From Sediminibacterium sp. (GTDB lineage Bacteria > Bacteroidota > Bacteroidia > Chitinophagales > Chitinophagaceae): a DNA stretch of 64,000 nucleotides. The translations under genes and the position numbers were made by a program. Below the pieces are notes generated by a model. That model did no database searches. It saw nothing but the letters and a program-made list of their open reading frames with translations, and was not told the origin of the DNA. The stretch covers positions 1-64,000 of the forward strand of contig JANREK010000045.1 in NCBI GenBank assembly GCA_030726065.1, read 5' to 3'. Below are positions 35,355 to 44,956 of the stretch, in pieces (positions within the stretch are counted from its first letter, which is position 1; the number at the start of each line of letters is the position of its first letter).

Positions 35355-36494
35355 TTATTTAAACAATTCAGCCAGTTTTACGTTTAATGCATCTCCTCTT
35401 AAATCCTTACCAATAATAATACCTTGGTCATCAATTAAATAATTTTGCGGTATTGCATTCACGCCATACATTACTGCCACTTCATTCTTCCAATATTTTA
35501 AATCAGAAACTTGTGTCCAAGTTAGGTTGTCTTTATGTATTGCTTCCATCCATCTTTCTTTACCAGTAGGTTGGTCTAGTGATACACCTAATACCGTAAA
35601 CCCTTTAGGGCTGTACTTATTAAATGCTGCAACTACATTTGGATTTTCTTGTCTGCAAGGACCGCACCAGCTTGCCCAAAAATCAACTAATACATATTTA
35701 CCTTTGAAAGATGCAAGTGAAACTGGAATACCTGCAGTATCATTTTGTGTAAATGGAATAGCTGGTTTTCCAATACCTGTTTTTTTAGCAATGGCAATTT
35801 TGCCTTCCATTTCCTTTCCTTTCGTTGAATTTCGAACCGCTAATGGAATTTTTAAAAATAGTGGTTCAACTTCATCCGCATTAATACTATAACCAGCAAA
35901 ATTACCAAACGCATACATGACAATGGGTGAATTCAAATTCGTTAAAACATATTCTTTTTGTTTTGCCTTCATCTCCGCATCCAAATTTTCATAATCAGCA
36001 TCTAATTTTTTCATGCCTGCTTCATCCTTCTTTTTATACAATTCATTGTAAGTGGCGCTTAATGCCTCCATCTTATCAGATACTGGCTTAGTAAACGCTT
36101 TTAACTTATTATATTCAATGTGCGTCTTAGATCCTTTAATTGTAGCATTTGCAAAAGAATCAATACTTGATAATTGAATCGCTGAGTTTTCAAGATAGAT
36201 AGGTGTCACATCTTTTTTATAAGACACTATGCGTTTTGTTTTAACAGAAGTATCTACTTTATATGCAGCACGCAAATTTCCTAAGATAGGTTCGACAACA
36301 GTTCCCTTAAATACAAATTTACCATCCGTTACTACTGCACTATCTTGGGTGGATACGCCATTAGAATAATAAGATAAGTATACTTTAGAAACCGTTTCTT
36401 TTACTTTACTTACATCGCCACTAAGCGTATATTGTTTTTGAGATTGCGCTGCTGTAGCTAATAACACGAAACTTAAAACGATAAGTTTTTTCAT
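35355..36494 (-). CDS. TlpA/ResA-like thiol-disulfide oxidoreductase with DUF4369
   Basis: 379 residues from the ATG at 36492-36494, which gives a proper signal peptide (MKKLIVLSFVLLATAAQSQ); the longer frame to 36536 adds 14 unlikely residues. The N-terminal DUF4369 domain (about 20-130) precedes a helical linker (about 140-190) and a thioredoxin domain with DFWASWCGPC (Cys277, Cys280) and NAIPQNYLID. Such proteins keep periplasmic cysteines reduced, including those of apocytochromes. It is 43 bp downstream of the SGNH hydrolase gene, possibly in the same operon. Confidence 0.92.
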   Translation of the reverse strand: MKKLIVLSFVLLATAAQSQKQYTLSGDVSKVKETVSKVYLSYYSNGVSTQDSAVVTDGKFVFKGTVVEPILGNLRAAYKVDTSVKTKRIVSYKKDVTPIYLENSAIQLSSIDSFANATIKGSKTHIEYNKLKAFTKPVSDKMEALSATYNELYKKKDEAGMKKLDADYENLDAEMKAKQKEYVLTNLNSPIVMYAFGNFAGYSINADEVEPLFLKIPLAVRNSTKGKEMEGKIAIAKKTGIGKPAIPFTQNDTAGIPVSLASFKGKYVLVDFWASWCGPCRQENPNVVAAFNKYSPKGFTVLGVSLDQPTGKERWMEAIHKDNLTWTQVSDLKYWKNEVAVMYGVNAIPQNYLIDDQGIIIGKDLRGDALNVKLAELFK

Positions 36495-36537
36495 AGCATT
36501 TATATTAATGCTATAAATATACGAAATACAATGCAAG

Positions 36538-37218
36538 TTATTTAATCAAAAGTGATGGGGCTATGATTTTTTGCCAAATAGCATAGCCCTTTGCATTCAT
36601 ATGCAACTTGTCAGCGATAAAAATATCTTTCATTACAGTACCATCATCTTCCAGCATAGCGTCATGTATATTGATATAATTAGCGTTTGTTTGTTTTGCA
36701 ATAAAATTAGCAATAAGCGCATTTGCTGCTAGTATTTTAGGTTCTAAGCGCCACCTGGAAATACTTGGTTTGATGGATACAAATGTGATATTGGATTTAT
36801 TACCTAATTGTTCTCGGATTAGATTAAATAATATCGAAAAACGATCCAATACAATTTCTGGTGAAACAGTATCACTACTTGCTAAATCATTTTCACCACA
36901 ATAAATAACAACTTGTTTTGGTTTGTATTTTAAAATAGTTTCATTCACATATAAAATCACATCTAGTAAATTAGAACCGCCAAAGCCACGATTGATAATT
37001 GGATATCCAGGAAAATACTGATTAATGTCTTTCCATTTTGTAAATGAAGAACTGCCGGCAAAAACAATTTTACCTTGTAATGGCGCAATGATACTGTCCG
37101 ATTTAGCAAATGCTTTTATCTCCCCTTCAAAAGGTTTATTCTGTGCAAATAAAACTAGTGTGGATTGAATTAATAAAAATATTAGTATGCTCGCTTTTTT
37201 ATATGAATTACTTTTCAT
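36538..37218 (-). CDS. Secreted SGNH/GDSL hydrolase
   Basis: 226 residues with a signal peptide (cut near LFAQ). SGNH blocks are visible: block I IVFAGSSSFTKW with nucleophile Ser57 (the usual GDS reads GSS), block II RGFGGSN, block III GENDL, and block V DKLHMNAKGY with the Asp/His pair. These enzymes remove acetyl or other acyl esters, often from polysaccharides. Its start follows the GH95 stop by 2 nt, so the two are co-translated. Deacetylation ahead of fucosidase action is a sensible role (inference). Confidence 0.9.
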   Translation of the reverse strand: MKSNSYKKASILIFLLIQSTLVLFAQNKPFEGEIKAFAKSDSIIAPLQGKIVFAGSSSFTKWKDINQYFPGYPIINRGFGGSNLLDVILYVNETILKYKPKQVVIYCGENDLASSDTVSPEIVLDRFSILFNLIREQLGNKSNITFVSIKPSISRWRLEPKILAANALIANFIAKQTNANYINIHDAMLEDDGTVMKDIFIADKLHMNAKGYAIWQKIIAPSLLIK

Positions 37219-37220
37219 TA

Positions 37221-39668
37221 CTACTTAACTGTTTTAACCGTTTGCGTTTTGCCATTCATTAAAACACTAGCAGTTGGATTGGTGCTTGATTTTATTTTCA
37301 AATTCGTTACTTGTCCTTTACGCCAAGTCATATCAATTTCATAATTCCCCCTTGCCTTCAAACCCTTTACTGTACCTGATTGCCAAGCTTTAGGTATAGC
37401 GGGAAGTAACTCAATATACTCCGCATTGGATTGCACTAACATTTCAGCAACCGCTGCAGCACCACCAAAATTTCCATCAATTTGAAATGGCGGATGTGCA
37501 TCTAATAAGTTAGGATAGGTACCGCCCATTTTTGTATAATTTTCTTTGGTTTCATCAGGAGGTACAAATTTTAATAATTCACGATACATTTTATACGCAT
37601 GCTCCCCATCTTTTAATCTTGCCCATAAATTGATACGCCATCCTTTGGACCAGCCGGTAGTTTCATCTCCTTTTATTTCCAATGTTTTCTTAGCAGCATT
37701 CGCAATTAATGGTGTTTTTTCAAGGGTGACATGGGTTCCTGGATATAAACCATACAAGTGACTTTGATGACGATGCTTCGGTTCGGAATCCGCCCAATCA
37801 TAATACCATTCTTGTAAATTACCAGCTTTACCCACTTGGTAAGGATGTAAATTATTTAAAGCAGTAGTAATACTTGTTGCAAAAGCAGAATCATTTTTTA
37901 AAATTTTTTGAGCTGCGATCACATCTAAAAATAATTCTCTAATCATCGACAAATCGGCTGTGCCACCAAATAAAGTGTTCCCCTTAACACCAGTAAACGT
38001 GATAAAACCATTTTCTGGCGAAGTGGAAGGTGAGGTAATTAATTTGCCTGCTGAATCCTTGATTAACCAAGCCAAACAAAACTCAGCAGCACCGCGCATA
38101 ATAGGATATGCTTTTTGTTTTAAAAACTGTGCGTCCTGTGTAAATAAATAATGTTCCCATAAGTGTGCGGAAGCCCAAGTGCCGCCCATGGGCCAGTTAG
38201 CCCAGCTCGGATCCCCTTCGCCAAAATTTCCTACCGGATTTGACATTGCCCATATATCCGAGTTGTGATGTGACACCCAACCCGGCATATTATAAAATGT
38301 TTTAGCGGTAATTTTTCCAGTAGTTGACAAATTATTTAAGAACTGCAAAAAGGGTTGGTGCATTTCGGTCAAATTGGTATTTTCGGCCAACCAATAATTT
38401 TCCTCTGCATTTATATTCATGGTATAATTACTCGACCATGGTGGTTGTAAGTAGTGATTCCAAATTCCTTGTAAGTTCGCGGGTACCCCAGGGGTGCGTG
38501 AACTACTAATTAACAAATAGCGTCCGAATTGAAAATATAAGGTTTCTAAATAAGGATCTGATTCGCCTTTCGCATATCTTTTTAAACGCTCATTGGTGGG
38601 TAAGTTAGGAGACGGGTCACCTTCTAATTTTAGAGCAACACGATTAAAATAAGTTTGATAATCCTTTACATGTCTTTTTTTAATTTCATCCCATCCCAAA
38701 CTCACTGCTTTCGTTAATTGTGTTTGCGCAATTGTAGTTTGATTTAATCCTTGCTTCGCCGGATCTTTATCGTATCCATTAAAGCTAGTCGCCATTGAAA
38801 TATAAATAGTCGCCTCCGTCGCATTAGCCAAACTCAAACTTGAATCTGTATTGGTAATTTTTCCTGAATTTGTTTTAATTTGAATGTAAGCTGTAAAGCG
38901 TGTACCTCTTTTTTTATCAAATATAATTGCGTTGCGCTTTTTTTCGACATAGTTGGGTTCAGCTTTCACAGGCGCAATACCATTGGCTTGCAGGAAATTA
39001 TTTGAAGCGCTGGTCGTATGTAATAATAAAGATTCAAACCGCACTGTAAATCCAAGTGCGCCTGGTTTTTTACTTTTTAAATGAATTACAAAAACCTTAT
39101 CAGGATTTGAGACTAAATATTCTCTTTCAATGGTATTGGTATATGATTCCGTTTTTACTTTGGCAATTGCTTGATCAATATCTAGCTCACGATAATAATC
39201 ACTGACAAAAGGATCATCATTAAATTCCAGTAATAAAGTACCTAAAGGTGCATATGATTCCGAAAATTTACCCTGAAGTTTTTTTACAAGTGATTGGGCC
39301 TTTTTATAATTTTTTTCGGCAAGCGCTTCACGCACCGCTGGTAAATTTTTGTAGGCATTGGGGCTCATATTTGCATTCACAGGCTCCCCCGACCAAAGTG
39401 TTAAGTCATTTAAATAAATTTTATCCGTCGAGATACCTCCAAAAACGGTAGCCCCTTGTTGACCATTCCCTAATACCAATGATTCTTCAAAATATTGCGC
39501 AGGTACATCATACCAAAGCTTTAAGGGGGCTTGAATAGGAGTAGGATTTACAACTGCTTTAGCTGTTGTTTTAATAGGTGCTTTTTTTACAACCTTAGTT
39601 ACCTTTTTTTGCGATAGCACTACTAAAGAAATTAAACTTAAGCAGCCGATAATAAATACTTTGCGCAT
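37221..39668 (-). CDS. GH95 alpha-L-fucosidase (or alpha-L-galactosidase)
   Basis: 815 residues with a signal peptide (cut near VLSQ) and a short Lys/Pro/Thr linker. The N-terminal beta domain starts with LWYDVPAQYFEESLVLGNG and LNDLTLWSGEP; the (alpha/alpha)6 barrel has NINAEENYWLAE, MGGTWASAHLWEHYLFT and the PFQIDGNFGGAAAVAEML segment, all GH95 hallmarks. GH95 inverting enzymes remove terminal alpha-1,2-fucose, and some act on alpha-L-galactose. It leads an apparent operon with the SGNH hydrolase and perhaps the TlpA-like gene. Full family length, no missing residue noted. Confidence 0.93.
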   Translation of the reverse strand: MRKVFIIGCLSLISLVVLSQKKVTKVVKKAPIKTTAKAVVNPTPIQAPLKLWYDVPAQYFEESLVLGNGQQGATVFGGISTDKIYLNDLTLWSGEPVNANMSPNAYKNLPAVREALAEKNYKKAQSLVKKLQGKFSESYAPLGTLLLEFNDDPFVSDYYRELDIDQAIAKVKTESYTNTIEREYLVSNPDKVFVIHLKSKKPGALGFTVRFESLLLHTTSASNNFLQANGIAPVKAEPNYVEKKRNAIIFDKKRGTRFTAYIQIKTNSGKITNTDSSLSLANATEATIYISMATSFNGYDKDPAKQGLNQTTIAQTQLTKAVSLGWDEIKKRHVKDYQTYFNRVALKLEGDPSPNLPTNERLKRYAKGESDPYLETLYFQFGRYLLISSSRTPGVPANLQGIWNHYLQPPWSSNYTMNINAEENYWLAENTNLTEMHQPFLQFLNNLSTTGKITAKTFYNMPGWVSHHNSDIWAMSNPVGNFGEGDPSWANWPMGGTWASAHLWEHYLFTQDAQFLKQKAYPIMRGAAEFCLAWLIKDSAGKLITSPSTSPENGFITFTGVKGNTLFGGTADLSMIRELFLDVIAAQKILKNDSAFATSITTALNNLHPYQVGKAGNLQEWYYDWADSEPKHRHQSHLYGLYPGTHVTLEKTPLIANAAKKTLEIKGDETTGWSKGWRINLWARLKDGEHAYKMYRELLKFVPPDETKENYTKMGGTYPNLLDAHPPFQIDGNFGGAAAVAEMLVQSNAEYIELLPAIPKAWQSGTVKGLKARGNYEIDMTWRKGQVTNLKIKSSTNPTASVLMNGKTQTVKTVK

Positions 39669-39795
39669 ATATTTAATAATGATTTTTTAGGAATTGAAAA
39701 TTAATCAAATTTTAAAGAATAGTATGTAAATATTGCGTGAAAAACGAGTAATTTTAAAAAAGTTATCCATTACCATTTTTTACAATAAATAAATA

Positions 39796-40923
39796 TTGAG
39801 GTATTTTATTTTATATATTTTATTGATAGGTGCATTCCCATTATATGCACAAACAACCATTAAAGGAAAAGTGGTGGATAAGGAAACCAATGCGCCTATT
39901 GATAATGTGAGTGTATATATAAGTAACTCCTCCAATGGAACCAGGAGTGATGCAGCGGGTAATTTTACACTTACCACAAGATCACAGGGTCAATTTGAAT
40001 TGGTATTTTCCATGATGGGCTATACCATCAAAATGGTTCCGGTAAACACAAGTCAACAGACAGGTTTTTTAAATGTTGCTTTATCTTCAAAGTCAAATGA
40101 TTTACCAGAAGTAGTATTAAGAACCTATATTAAAGACGGTTGGAAGGTTTGGGGCAAACAATTTTTAAGTCAGTTTATTGGAAGTTACCCTTTGAGTGCG
40201 GATTGTAAAATTTTGAATCCGGAAGTAATTCATTTTCAATTTAAAAAATTAGACAGTGTATTGATTGCTTTTGCCAACGAAACCATACTCGTTGAGAATA
40301 AAAAATTAGGTTATTTATTACATTATGACTTAAGTGAATTTAGATATGACTTTATTAATGGTCTCATATTTTTTCAAGGGTACCCCTTGTTTGAAGACTT
40401 AAAAAATAGTGAAACTAAAAAAGTGTTGAAAAAAAGGATGGAGATTTATGAAGGATCTGTCATGCATTTTATGAGAAGCCTTTATACCAATAAGCTACGT
40501 GAAAATAATTTTGAAATTCGGCAGATGGTTAAAACCATTAATATTGGTGGTAAACCCATTGTTATTGATGGCAATACAAAATACGATAACTCACATAAAG
40601 TAAGTTTTGAATTCACCAGTGGTTTGTTAAACGCGGATAGCGTTGCCTATGGCGAAAATGAAAATACCGCAGCTTTATTTTTTAAAAATTTTTTACAAGT
40701 AACTTATACTAAAAAAGTGGCACCTGCCTATTATAGTAGGTCTTATAACACTAATAGTCAAGGTATTGTATCTGAAATTACCCTGATAAACAAAAAGCCT
40801 CTATTTGTATATTCGAACGGTACTTATTACGAGCCCACTAGTTTACTGCTATCCGGTTATTGGGGATGGTCTGAAAAAATTGGGTATTTACTGCCGTTCG
40901 ATTTCGTGCCTACTAAATATTAA
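39796..40923 (+). CDS. Secreted CarboxypepD_reg-like domain protein
   Basis: 375 residues from a TTG start followed directly by a hydrophobic signal segment (FILYILLIGAFPLYAQ). The N-terminal CarboxypepD_reg-like (CNA-B-like) beta-sandwich (about 20-105) has TIKGKVVDKETNAPIDNVSV and GTRSDAAGNFTL, as in the plug-proximal domain of TonB-dependent receptors, but no receptor barrel follows. The rest (about 110-375) is a soluble domain found in Bacteroidota hypothetical proteins, with KVWGKQFLSQFIG and a C-terminal SGYWGWSEKIGYLLPFDF. Function unknown; an outer-membrane or periplasmic accessory is plausible. Confidence 0.8.
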   Translation: MRYFILYILLIGAFPLYAQTTIKGKVVDKETNAPIDNVSVYISNSSNGTRSDAAGNFTLTTRSQGQFELVFSMMGYTIKMVPVNTSQQTGFLNVALSSKSNDLPEVVLRTYIKDGWKVWGKQFLSQFIGSYPLSADCKILNPEVIHFQFKKLDSVLIAFANETILVENKKLGYLLHYDLSEFRYDFINGLIFFQGYPLFEDLKNSETKKVLKKRMEIYEGSVMHFMRSLYTNKLRENNFEIRQMVKTINIGGKPIVIDGNTKYDNSHKVSFEFTSGLLNADSVAYGENENTAALFFKNFLQVTYTKKVAPAYYSRSYNTNSQGIVSEITLINKKPLFVYSNGTYYEPTSLLLSGYWGWSEKIGYLLPFDFVPTKY

Positions 40924-40972
40924 TAAGTTTCCACAAAATATTTTTCTGATTAATTTATTACTTAAATTTGAT

Positions 40973-40980
40973 TCGAAGAA
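40973..40980 (+). promoter_or_regulatory. -7 promoter box upstream of the Rieske gene
   Basis: TAAATTTG, an exact TAnnTTTG match, lies 34 nt before the ATG. No good TTTG-like -33 partner is visible. Confidence 0.4.
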
Positions 40981-41014
40981 AAGTTTACAAGAATTACCAT
41001 TAAAAATATAAATT

Positions 41015-41482
41015 ATGGAAAGAAAAGATTTTATTGAACAAGTCGGTTTGAGCGGTGCTGCAATATTAATTTTTGGCTGTATGCAAAGCTGCTCCAAGTC
41101 AGATGGACCTGGCACTAATACTAATACCGGTGGAGGTACAGGTACAGGTGGTGGTGGGAATAATACAAGCACTGTTGATTTTACTATTGATATTAGCAAA
41201 TCGCCTTTTGATGCTTTAAAAAATATTGGCGGATTTTACGTTGCCCCTGCTACAAATATTATCATTGTTAAAACAACCGCAAGTGAAATAATTGCCGTGA
41301 GTTCAATTTGCACCCATCAGCAAGCAAGCATTACCTATCAAGCAAACAATAATCGTTTTTATTGTGCTGCGCATGGTTCTGTATTTACTACTGCCGGGGC
41401 CGTTACAACCGGTCCTGCAACTACTGCTTTAAAAAAATACCAAACAAGTTTAACAGGGACTATGTTAAGGGTATTTGCTTAA
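41015..41482 (+). CDS. Rieske [2Fe-2S] lipoprotein
   Basis: 155 residues with an N-terminal signal (GAAILIFGC, possible lipid cysteine Cys22), then a flexible Gly/Thr/Asn linker (about 30-52). The Rieske cluster ligands are Cys99-x-His101 (SICTHQ) and Cys117-x-x-His120 (YCAAHGS). Small Rieske lipoproteins of this type are common in Bacteroidota and presumably shuttle electrons in the envelope; no partner oxygenase or cytochrome b is adjacent. It has its own -7 promoter box and terminator, so it is a single-gene unit. Confidence 0.92.
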   Translation: MERKDFIEQVGLSGAAILIFGCMQSCSKSDGPGTNTNTGGGTGTGGGGNNTSTVDFTIDISKSPFDALKNIGGFYVAPATNIIIVKTTASEIIAVSSICTHQQASITYQANNNRFYCAAHGSVFTTAGAVTTGPATTALKKYQTSLTGTMLRVFA

Positions 41483-41534
41483 AAAATAAACGAGCATATC
41501 CTTCTGCCAGCGAGGTAATAAATGAGGTCCTTTT

Positions 41535-41570
41535 AAAAGGGCGCTATTTTTTAAAATAGCGCCCTTTTTT
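41535..41570 (+). terminator. Rho-independent terminator after the Rieske gene
   Basis: Perfect 16-bp arms AAAAGGGCGCTATTTT / AAAATAGCGCCCTTTT around a TT loop, followed by more T residues. Confidence 0.92.
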
Positions 41571-41641
41571 ATATTTCAGACAGTAAAATTCGTAATATTA
41601 CTATTCAGTTTTATTAGCTACATTTTCTAAAAATTCCAACT

Positions 41642-44600
41642 ATGATAAAGTTATTCATCCAAAGTTTCTTTTTATTATTATTCACCACTTTTACGAATGC
41701 ACAAAGCAATGCAGATACTTCTGAATTGAATAAAATATTCAAGCAGGTTAAATGGAGAAGCATTGGGCCTTTTAGAGGCGGCAGATCCAACACTGCAGTA
41801 GGTGTTGCTACTAATCCCATGGTATATTATATGGGAACTACTGGTGGTGGATTATGGAAAACCAAGGACATGGGACTTAGTTGGAATAATATTTCCGATG
41901 GCTTTTTTAAAACTGCAACAGTCGGAGGTATTGCGGTTGCCGAAAGTGATCCAAATATAGTATATGTGGGTATGGGAGAGCACGCAGTAAGAGGCGTAAT
42001 GACACACCACGGAGATGGCATGTATAAAAGTACGGATGCGGGAAAAACTTGGAAAAAACTTGGGTTGGATGCAACACATCATATTGCGCGTGTTGTAGTT
42101 GATCCTAAAAATCCAAATATTGTTTTTGTTGCAGCACAAGGTTCATTATATAGCAGTTCAAATGATCGTGGCATTTACAAATCAATTGATGGAGGTGCTA
42201 CTTGGAATAAAGTTTTATTTATTGATGATAAAACTGGTTGTGCTGAATTATCTATGGATATGAACAACACAACCATTTTATATGCTGCTATGTGGGAGCA
42301 TGGTCGTACACCTTGGAAAGTAACCAGTGGTGGCCCTGGTAGTGGTTTATATAAATCAACGGATGGTGGTACTACTTGGAATAAAATGCATGATGGTTTG
42401 CCAAAAGAAATGGGTAAAATGGCAATCACAGTAAGTCGTGCAAATTCAGAAAAAGTATACGCACTTATTGAAAGTGATTTTACAAAAGAAGCTGGAGGAA
42501 TGTACGTTTCAGAAAATGCAGGAAAAACTTGGAGCCACGCTACCAGCGATCATCGTATCATTGGAAGAGCATGGTATTATATTGAAGTATTCGCTGATCC
42601 AATTATTGAGAACACTTTATATGTAATGAATGCGCCAGCATTAAAATCAACAGATGGCGGAAAAACTTGGGAAAATATTTCATCCACCCATGGTGATTAT
42701 CATAACTTATGGATAAATCCAAGCAATAGTAATAACATGATTATTGCAGATGATGGCGGTGCAGCAATCACTTTTAATGGTGGAAAATCATGGAGTAGTC
42801 AAGATATTTATGCAACTGCACAATTTTATCGCATTAATGTAGACAATGAATTTCCTTACAATATATATGGCGGACAACAGGATAATAGTTCTGTAAAAAT
42901 TGCTAGCCGCTCATTTAGAGGAGGAATTAACACAACTCATTGGAGCGCATCAGCGGGCGGCGAAAGTGCTTTTTTAGCTTTTGATCCCAACAATCCAAGA
43001 TATGTTTTAGGCGGCAGCTATCAAGGAACCATTGAAGTATTTGACAGCAAGTCAAAAGCAAGCACGAATATCATGGCTGCCCCTATTCAATATTTAGGGA
43101 AGGATGCAAAAGATGATAAATACAGATTCAATTGGAACGCCCCTATTATATGGAGCAAGCATGAACCGAATACCTATTACCATGGCGCGCAAGTTTTATT
43201 GCGTACCACCGATTTGGGAAAAACTTGGACCGAAGCTTCTCCTGATTTAACAAGAAATGAAAAAGCCAAACAAGGAAAACCAGGTGGGCCTTATACCAAC
43301 GAAGCAGTAGGCGCCGAAAATTATGGAACATTAAGCTATGTGATTGAGTCGCCTAATGAAAAAGGGGTTATCTATACAGGAAGTGATGATGGTTTTGTGC
43401 AATTAACTAAAGATGGTGGTAAAACATGGAAAAATATAACACCAGCTGGGCTTGCAGAATGTTTGATTAATGCTATTGAAGTATCTCCTTTTGATAATGC
43501 AACAGCATACATTGCAACCACAAGATATAAATTTGATGACCATACCCCTGGATTATATAAAACAACGGACTATGGAAAAACTTGGACAAAAATTAATAAT
43601 GGAATTGCTGCTAACGCGTTTACAAGAGTTGTAAGAGAAGATACCAAAGTAAAAGATTTGTTATTTGCAGGCACTGAATTTGGAATTTACATTTCTCGCA
43701 ACGGTGGAAAAAATTGGATGCCATTTCAATTAAATTTACCGAATACGCCTATTACTGATTTACGTATTCATCAAGATAACTTAATAGCGAGCACCTCTGG
43801 CAGATCATTTTGGATATTAGATGATTTAAATTTATTAAGACAGTATAAAAAAGATACCAATAACGCACTATTGTATCAACCTACCAACGCATACCTTGCA
43901 AATGGCTATAGTGAATTAGACCAAAACAACGAAGAATTTAATGGTAGTAGAATGTTTGAAGGAGTGAACCCTGCATCAGGTGTCGTAATTTATTATCAAC
44001 TTCCTACTTTAAAAGAAAAAGAAGTGGTTACATTGGAAATAAAAGATGAGGCAGGAAATGTAATTAGACAATTTAGTTCTACATCGGAAGCAGGCAACAA
44101 AGTTGGTGGACGTCGCAGTGCCAAGGATCCCAAGCTAACTTCAAGCAAAGGATTAAATCGTTTTGTGTGGGACATGCGTTATCCAAGCATACCAAGTATT
44201 CCAGGTGTTTTCATTGAAAGTAGTTTTAGGGGTCACAAGGCTATACCTGGCAACTATACCATAACACTGAAAGCGGGTGCGCAAACAATTAGCACAACAG
44301 CTTCAATTTTACCCAATCCATTATATCAAGTAGGCGAAAATGATTACAAAGAATTTGACGCATTAATGAAACAAATGGAAGGAGAAGTAATTACGATGCA
44401 TTCCATGATTCTTGATTTATATGAAAGTAAAAATCAATTAGAAGCAGTATTAAAAAACTTGCCCTCAGCGGATAAATACAGTGCTGTAAAAGCGAAAGGA
44501 GATGCCGTGGTTCAGCTATTAAAATCATGGGATGAGGATATGATACAACGCAAATCAACTGCTTACGATGATGTTGAAAATTTCCCAAATAAGTTTACCG

Positions 44601-44797
44601 CAGAATATATGTTTATGGTCAATCAAAATGAAAGTGAAATTCCAAGAGTAAATCAACCAGTTCTTGATTTATTAAAAGAATATACGCCCATATGGGAGGC
44701 CTTAAAGGCTAGAGGACTTGACCTAAAAAATAATATACTCCCTGCATTAAATAAACAATTGTGGGAGGCTGGCGTTGGTGCTGTTTGGATAAAATAG
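41642..44797 (+). CDS. Large secreted BNR/VPS10-like beta-propeller protein
   Basis: 1051 residues with a signal peptide (cut near TNAQ). [18 protein letters not shown] opens a series of Asp-box/BNR units ([60 protein letters not shown] and others to about residue 700), forming one or two beta-propellers like those of sortilin and GH74-type proteins. The last 300 residues are beta-rich then helical. The family is often annotated as a glycosyl hydrolase or photosystem-assembly-like protein, but I see no catalytic pair to support an enzyme call. It is likely to bind or process glycans or proteins at the cell surface. Confidence 0.85.
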   Translation: MIKLFIQSFFLLLFTTFTNAQSNADTSELNKIFKQVKWRSIGPFRGGRSNTAVGVATNPMVYYMGTTGGGLWKTKDMGLSWNNISDGFFKTATVGGIAVAESDPNIVYVGMGEHAVRGVMTHHGDGMYKSTDAGKTWKKLGLDATHHIARVVVDPKNPNIVFVAAQGSLYSSSNDRGIYKSIDGGATWNKVLFIDDKTGCAELSMDMNNTTILYAAMWEHGRTPWKVTSGGPGSGLYKSTDGGTTWNKMHDGLPKEMGKMAITVSRANSEKVYALIESDFTKEAGGMYVSENAGKTWSHATSDHRIIGRAWYYIEVFADPIIENTLYVMNAPALKSTDGGKTWENISSTHGDYHNLWINPSNSNNMIIADDGGAAITFNGGKSWSSQDIYATAQFYRINVDNEFPYNIYGGQQDNSSVKIASRSFRGGINTTHWSASAGGESAFLAFDPNNPRYVLGGSYQGTIEVFDSKSKASTNIMAAPIQYLGKDAKDDKYRFNWNAPIIWSKHEPNTYYHGAQVLLRTTDLGKTWTEASPDLTRNEKAKQGKPGGPYTNEAVGAENYGTLSYVIESPNEKGVIYTGSDDGFVQLTKDGGKTWKNITPAGLAECLINAIEVSPFDNATAYIATTRYKFDDHTPGLYKTTDYGKTWTKINNGIAANAFTRVVREDTKVKDLLFAGTEFGIYISRNGGKNWMPFQLNLPNTPITDLRIHQDNLIASTSGRSFWILDDLNLLRQYKKDTNNALLYQPTNAYLANGYSELDQNNEEFNGSRMFEGVNPASGVVIYYQLPTLKEKEVVTLEIKDEAGNVIRQFSSTSEAGNKVGGRRSAKDPKLTSSKGLNRFVWDMRYPSIPSIPGVFIESSFRGHKAIPGNYTITLKAGAQTISTTASILPNPLYQVGENDYKEFDALMKQMEGEVITMHSMILDLYESKNQLEAVLKNLPSADKYSAVKAKGDAVVQLLKSWDEDMIQRKSTAYDDVENFPNKFTAEYMFMVNQNESEIPRVNQPVLDLLKEYTPIWEALKARGLDLKNNILPALNKQLWEAGVGAVWIK

Positions 44798-44853
44798 GAA
44801 GCATTTGAATTAAAATTTAGCGCTTGTTTAAACAAACAGGCAATACTCAGGCC

Positions 44854-44887
44854 AAAGCCCAAACTTACTCCTTAAGTTTGGGCTTTT
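44854..44887 (+). terminator. Rho-independent terminator
   Basis: AAAGCCCAAACTTA and TAAGTTTGGGCTTT arms with a short CTCCT loop, ending in TTTT. It closes the propeller gene and precedes the promoter of the dehydrogenase gene. Confidence 0.88.
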
Positions 44888-44913
44888 CCTTTACAGGATA
44901 CATAATAAATAAG

Positions 44914-44921
44914 TAAATTTG
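44914..44921 (+). promoter_or_regulatory. -7 promoter box upstream of the FAD/Fe-S dehydrogenase
   Basis: TAAATTTG matches TAnnTTTG exactly, 35 nt before the ATG; a TTTA at 44890-44893 sits 20 nt upstream as a weak -33 candidate. Confidence 0.45.
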
Positions 44922-44956
44922 CCATCATACTATAGACTATATTATTAATTAGGGAA

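Noticed and set aside
36495..36536. Upstream start for the TlpA-like gene
   Set aside because: The extra 14 residues precede a normal signal peptide starting at 36494, so the later ATG is preferred.
41642..44797. Calling the large propeller protein a GH74 xyloglucanase or a sialidase
   Set aside because: Asp-box repeats alone do not define an enzyme; no FRIP motif or catalytic Asp pair could be placed.
44822..44836. Palindrome around TTGTTTAAACAA near the propeller gene stop
   Set aside because: Short, without GC stem or T tract, and a better terminator lies just downstream.
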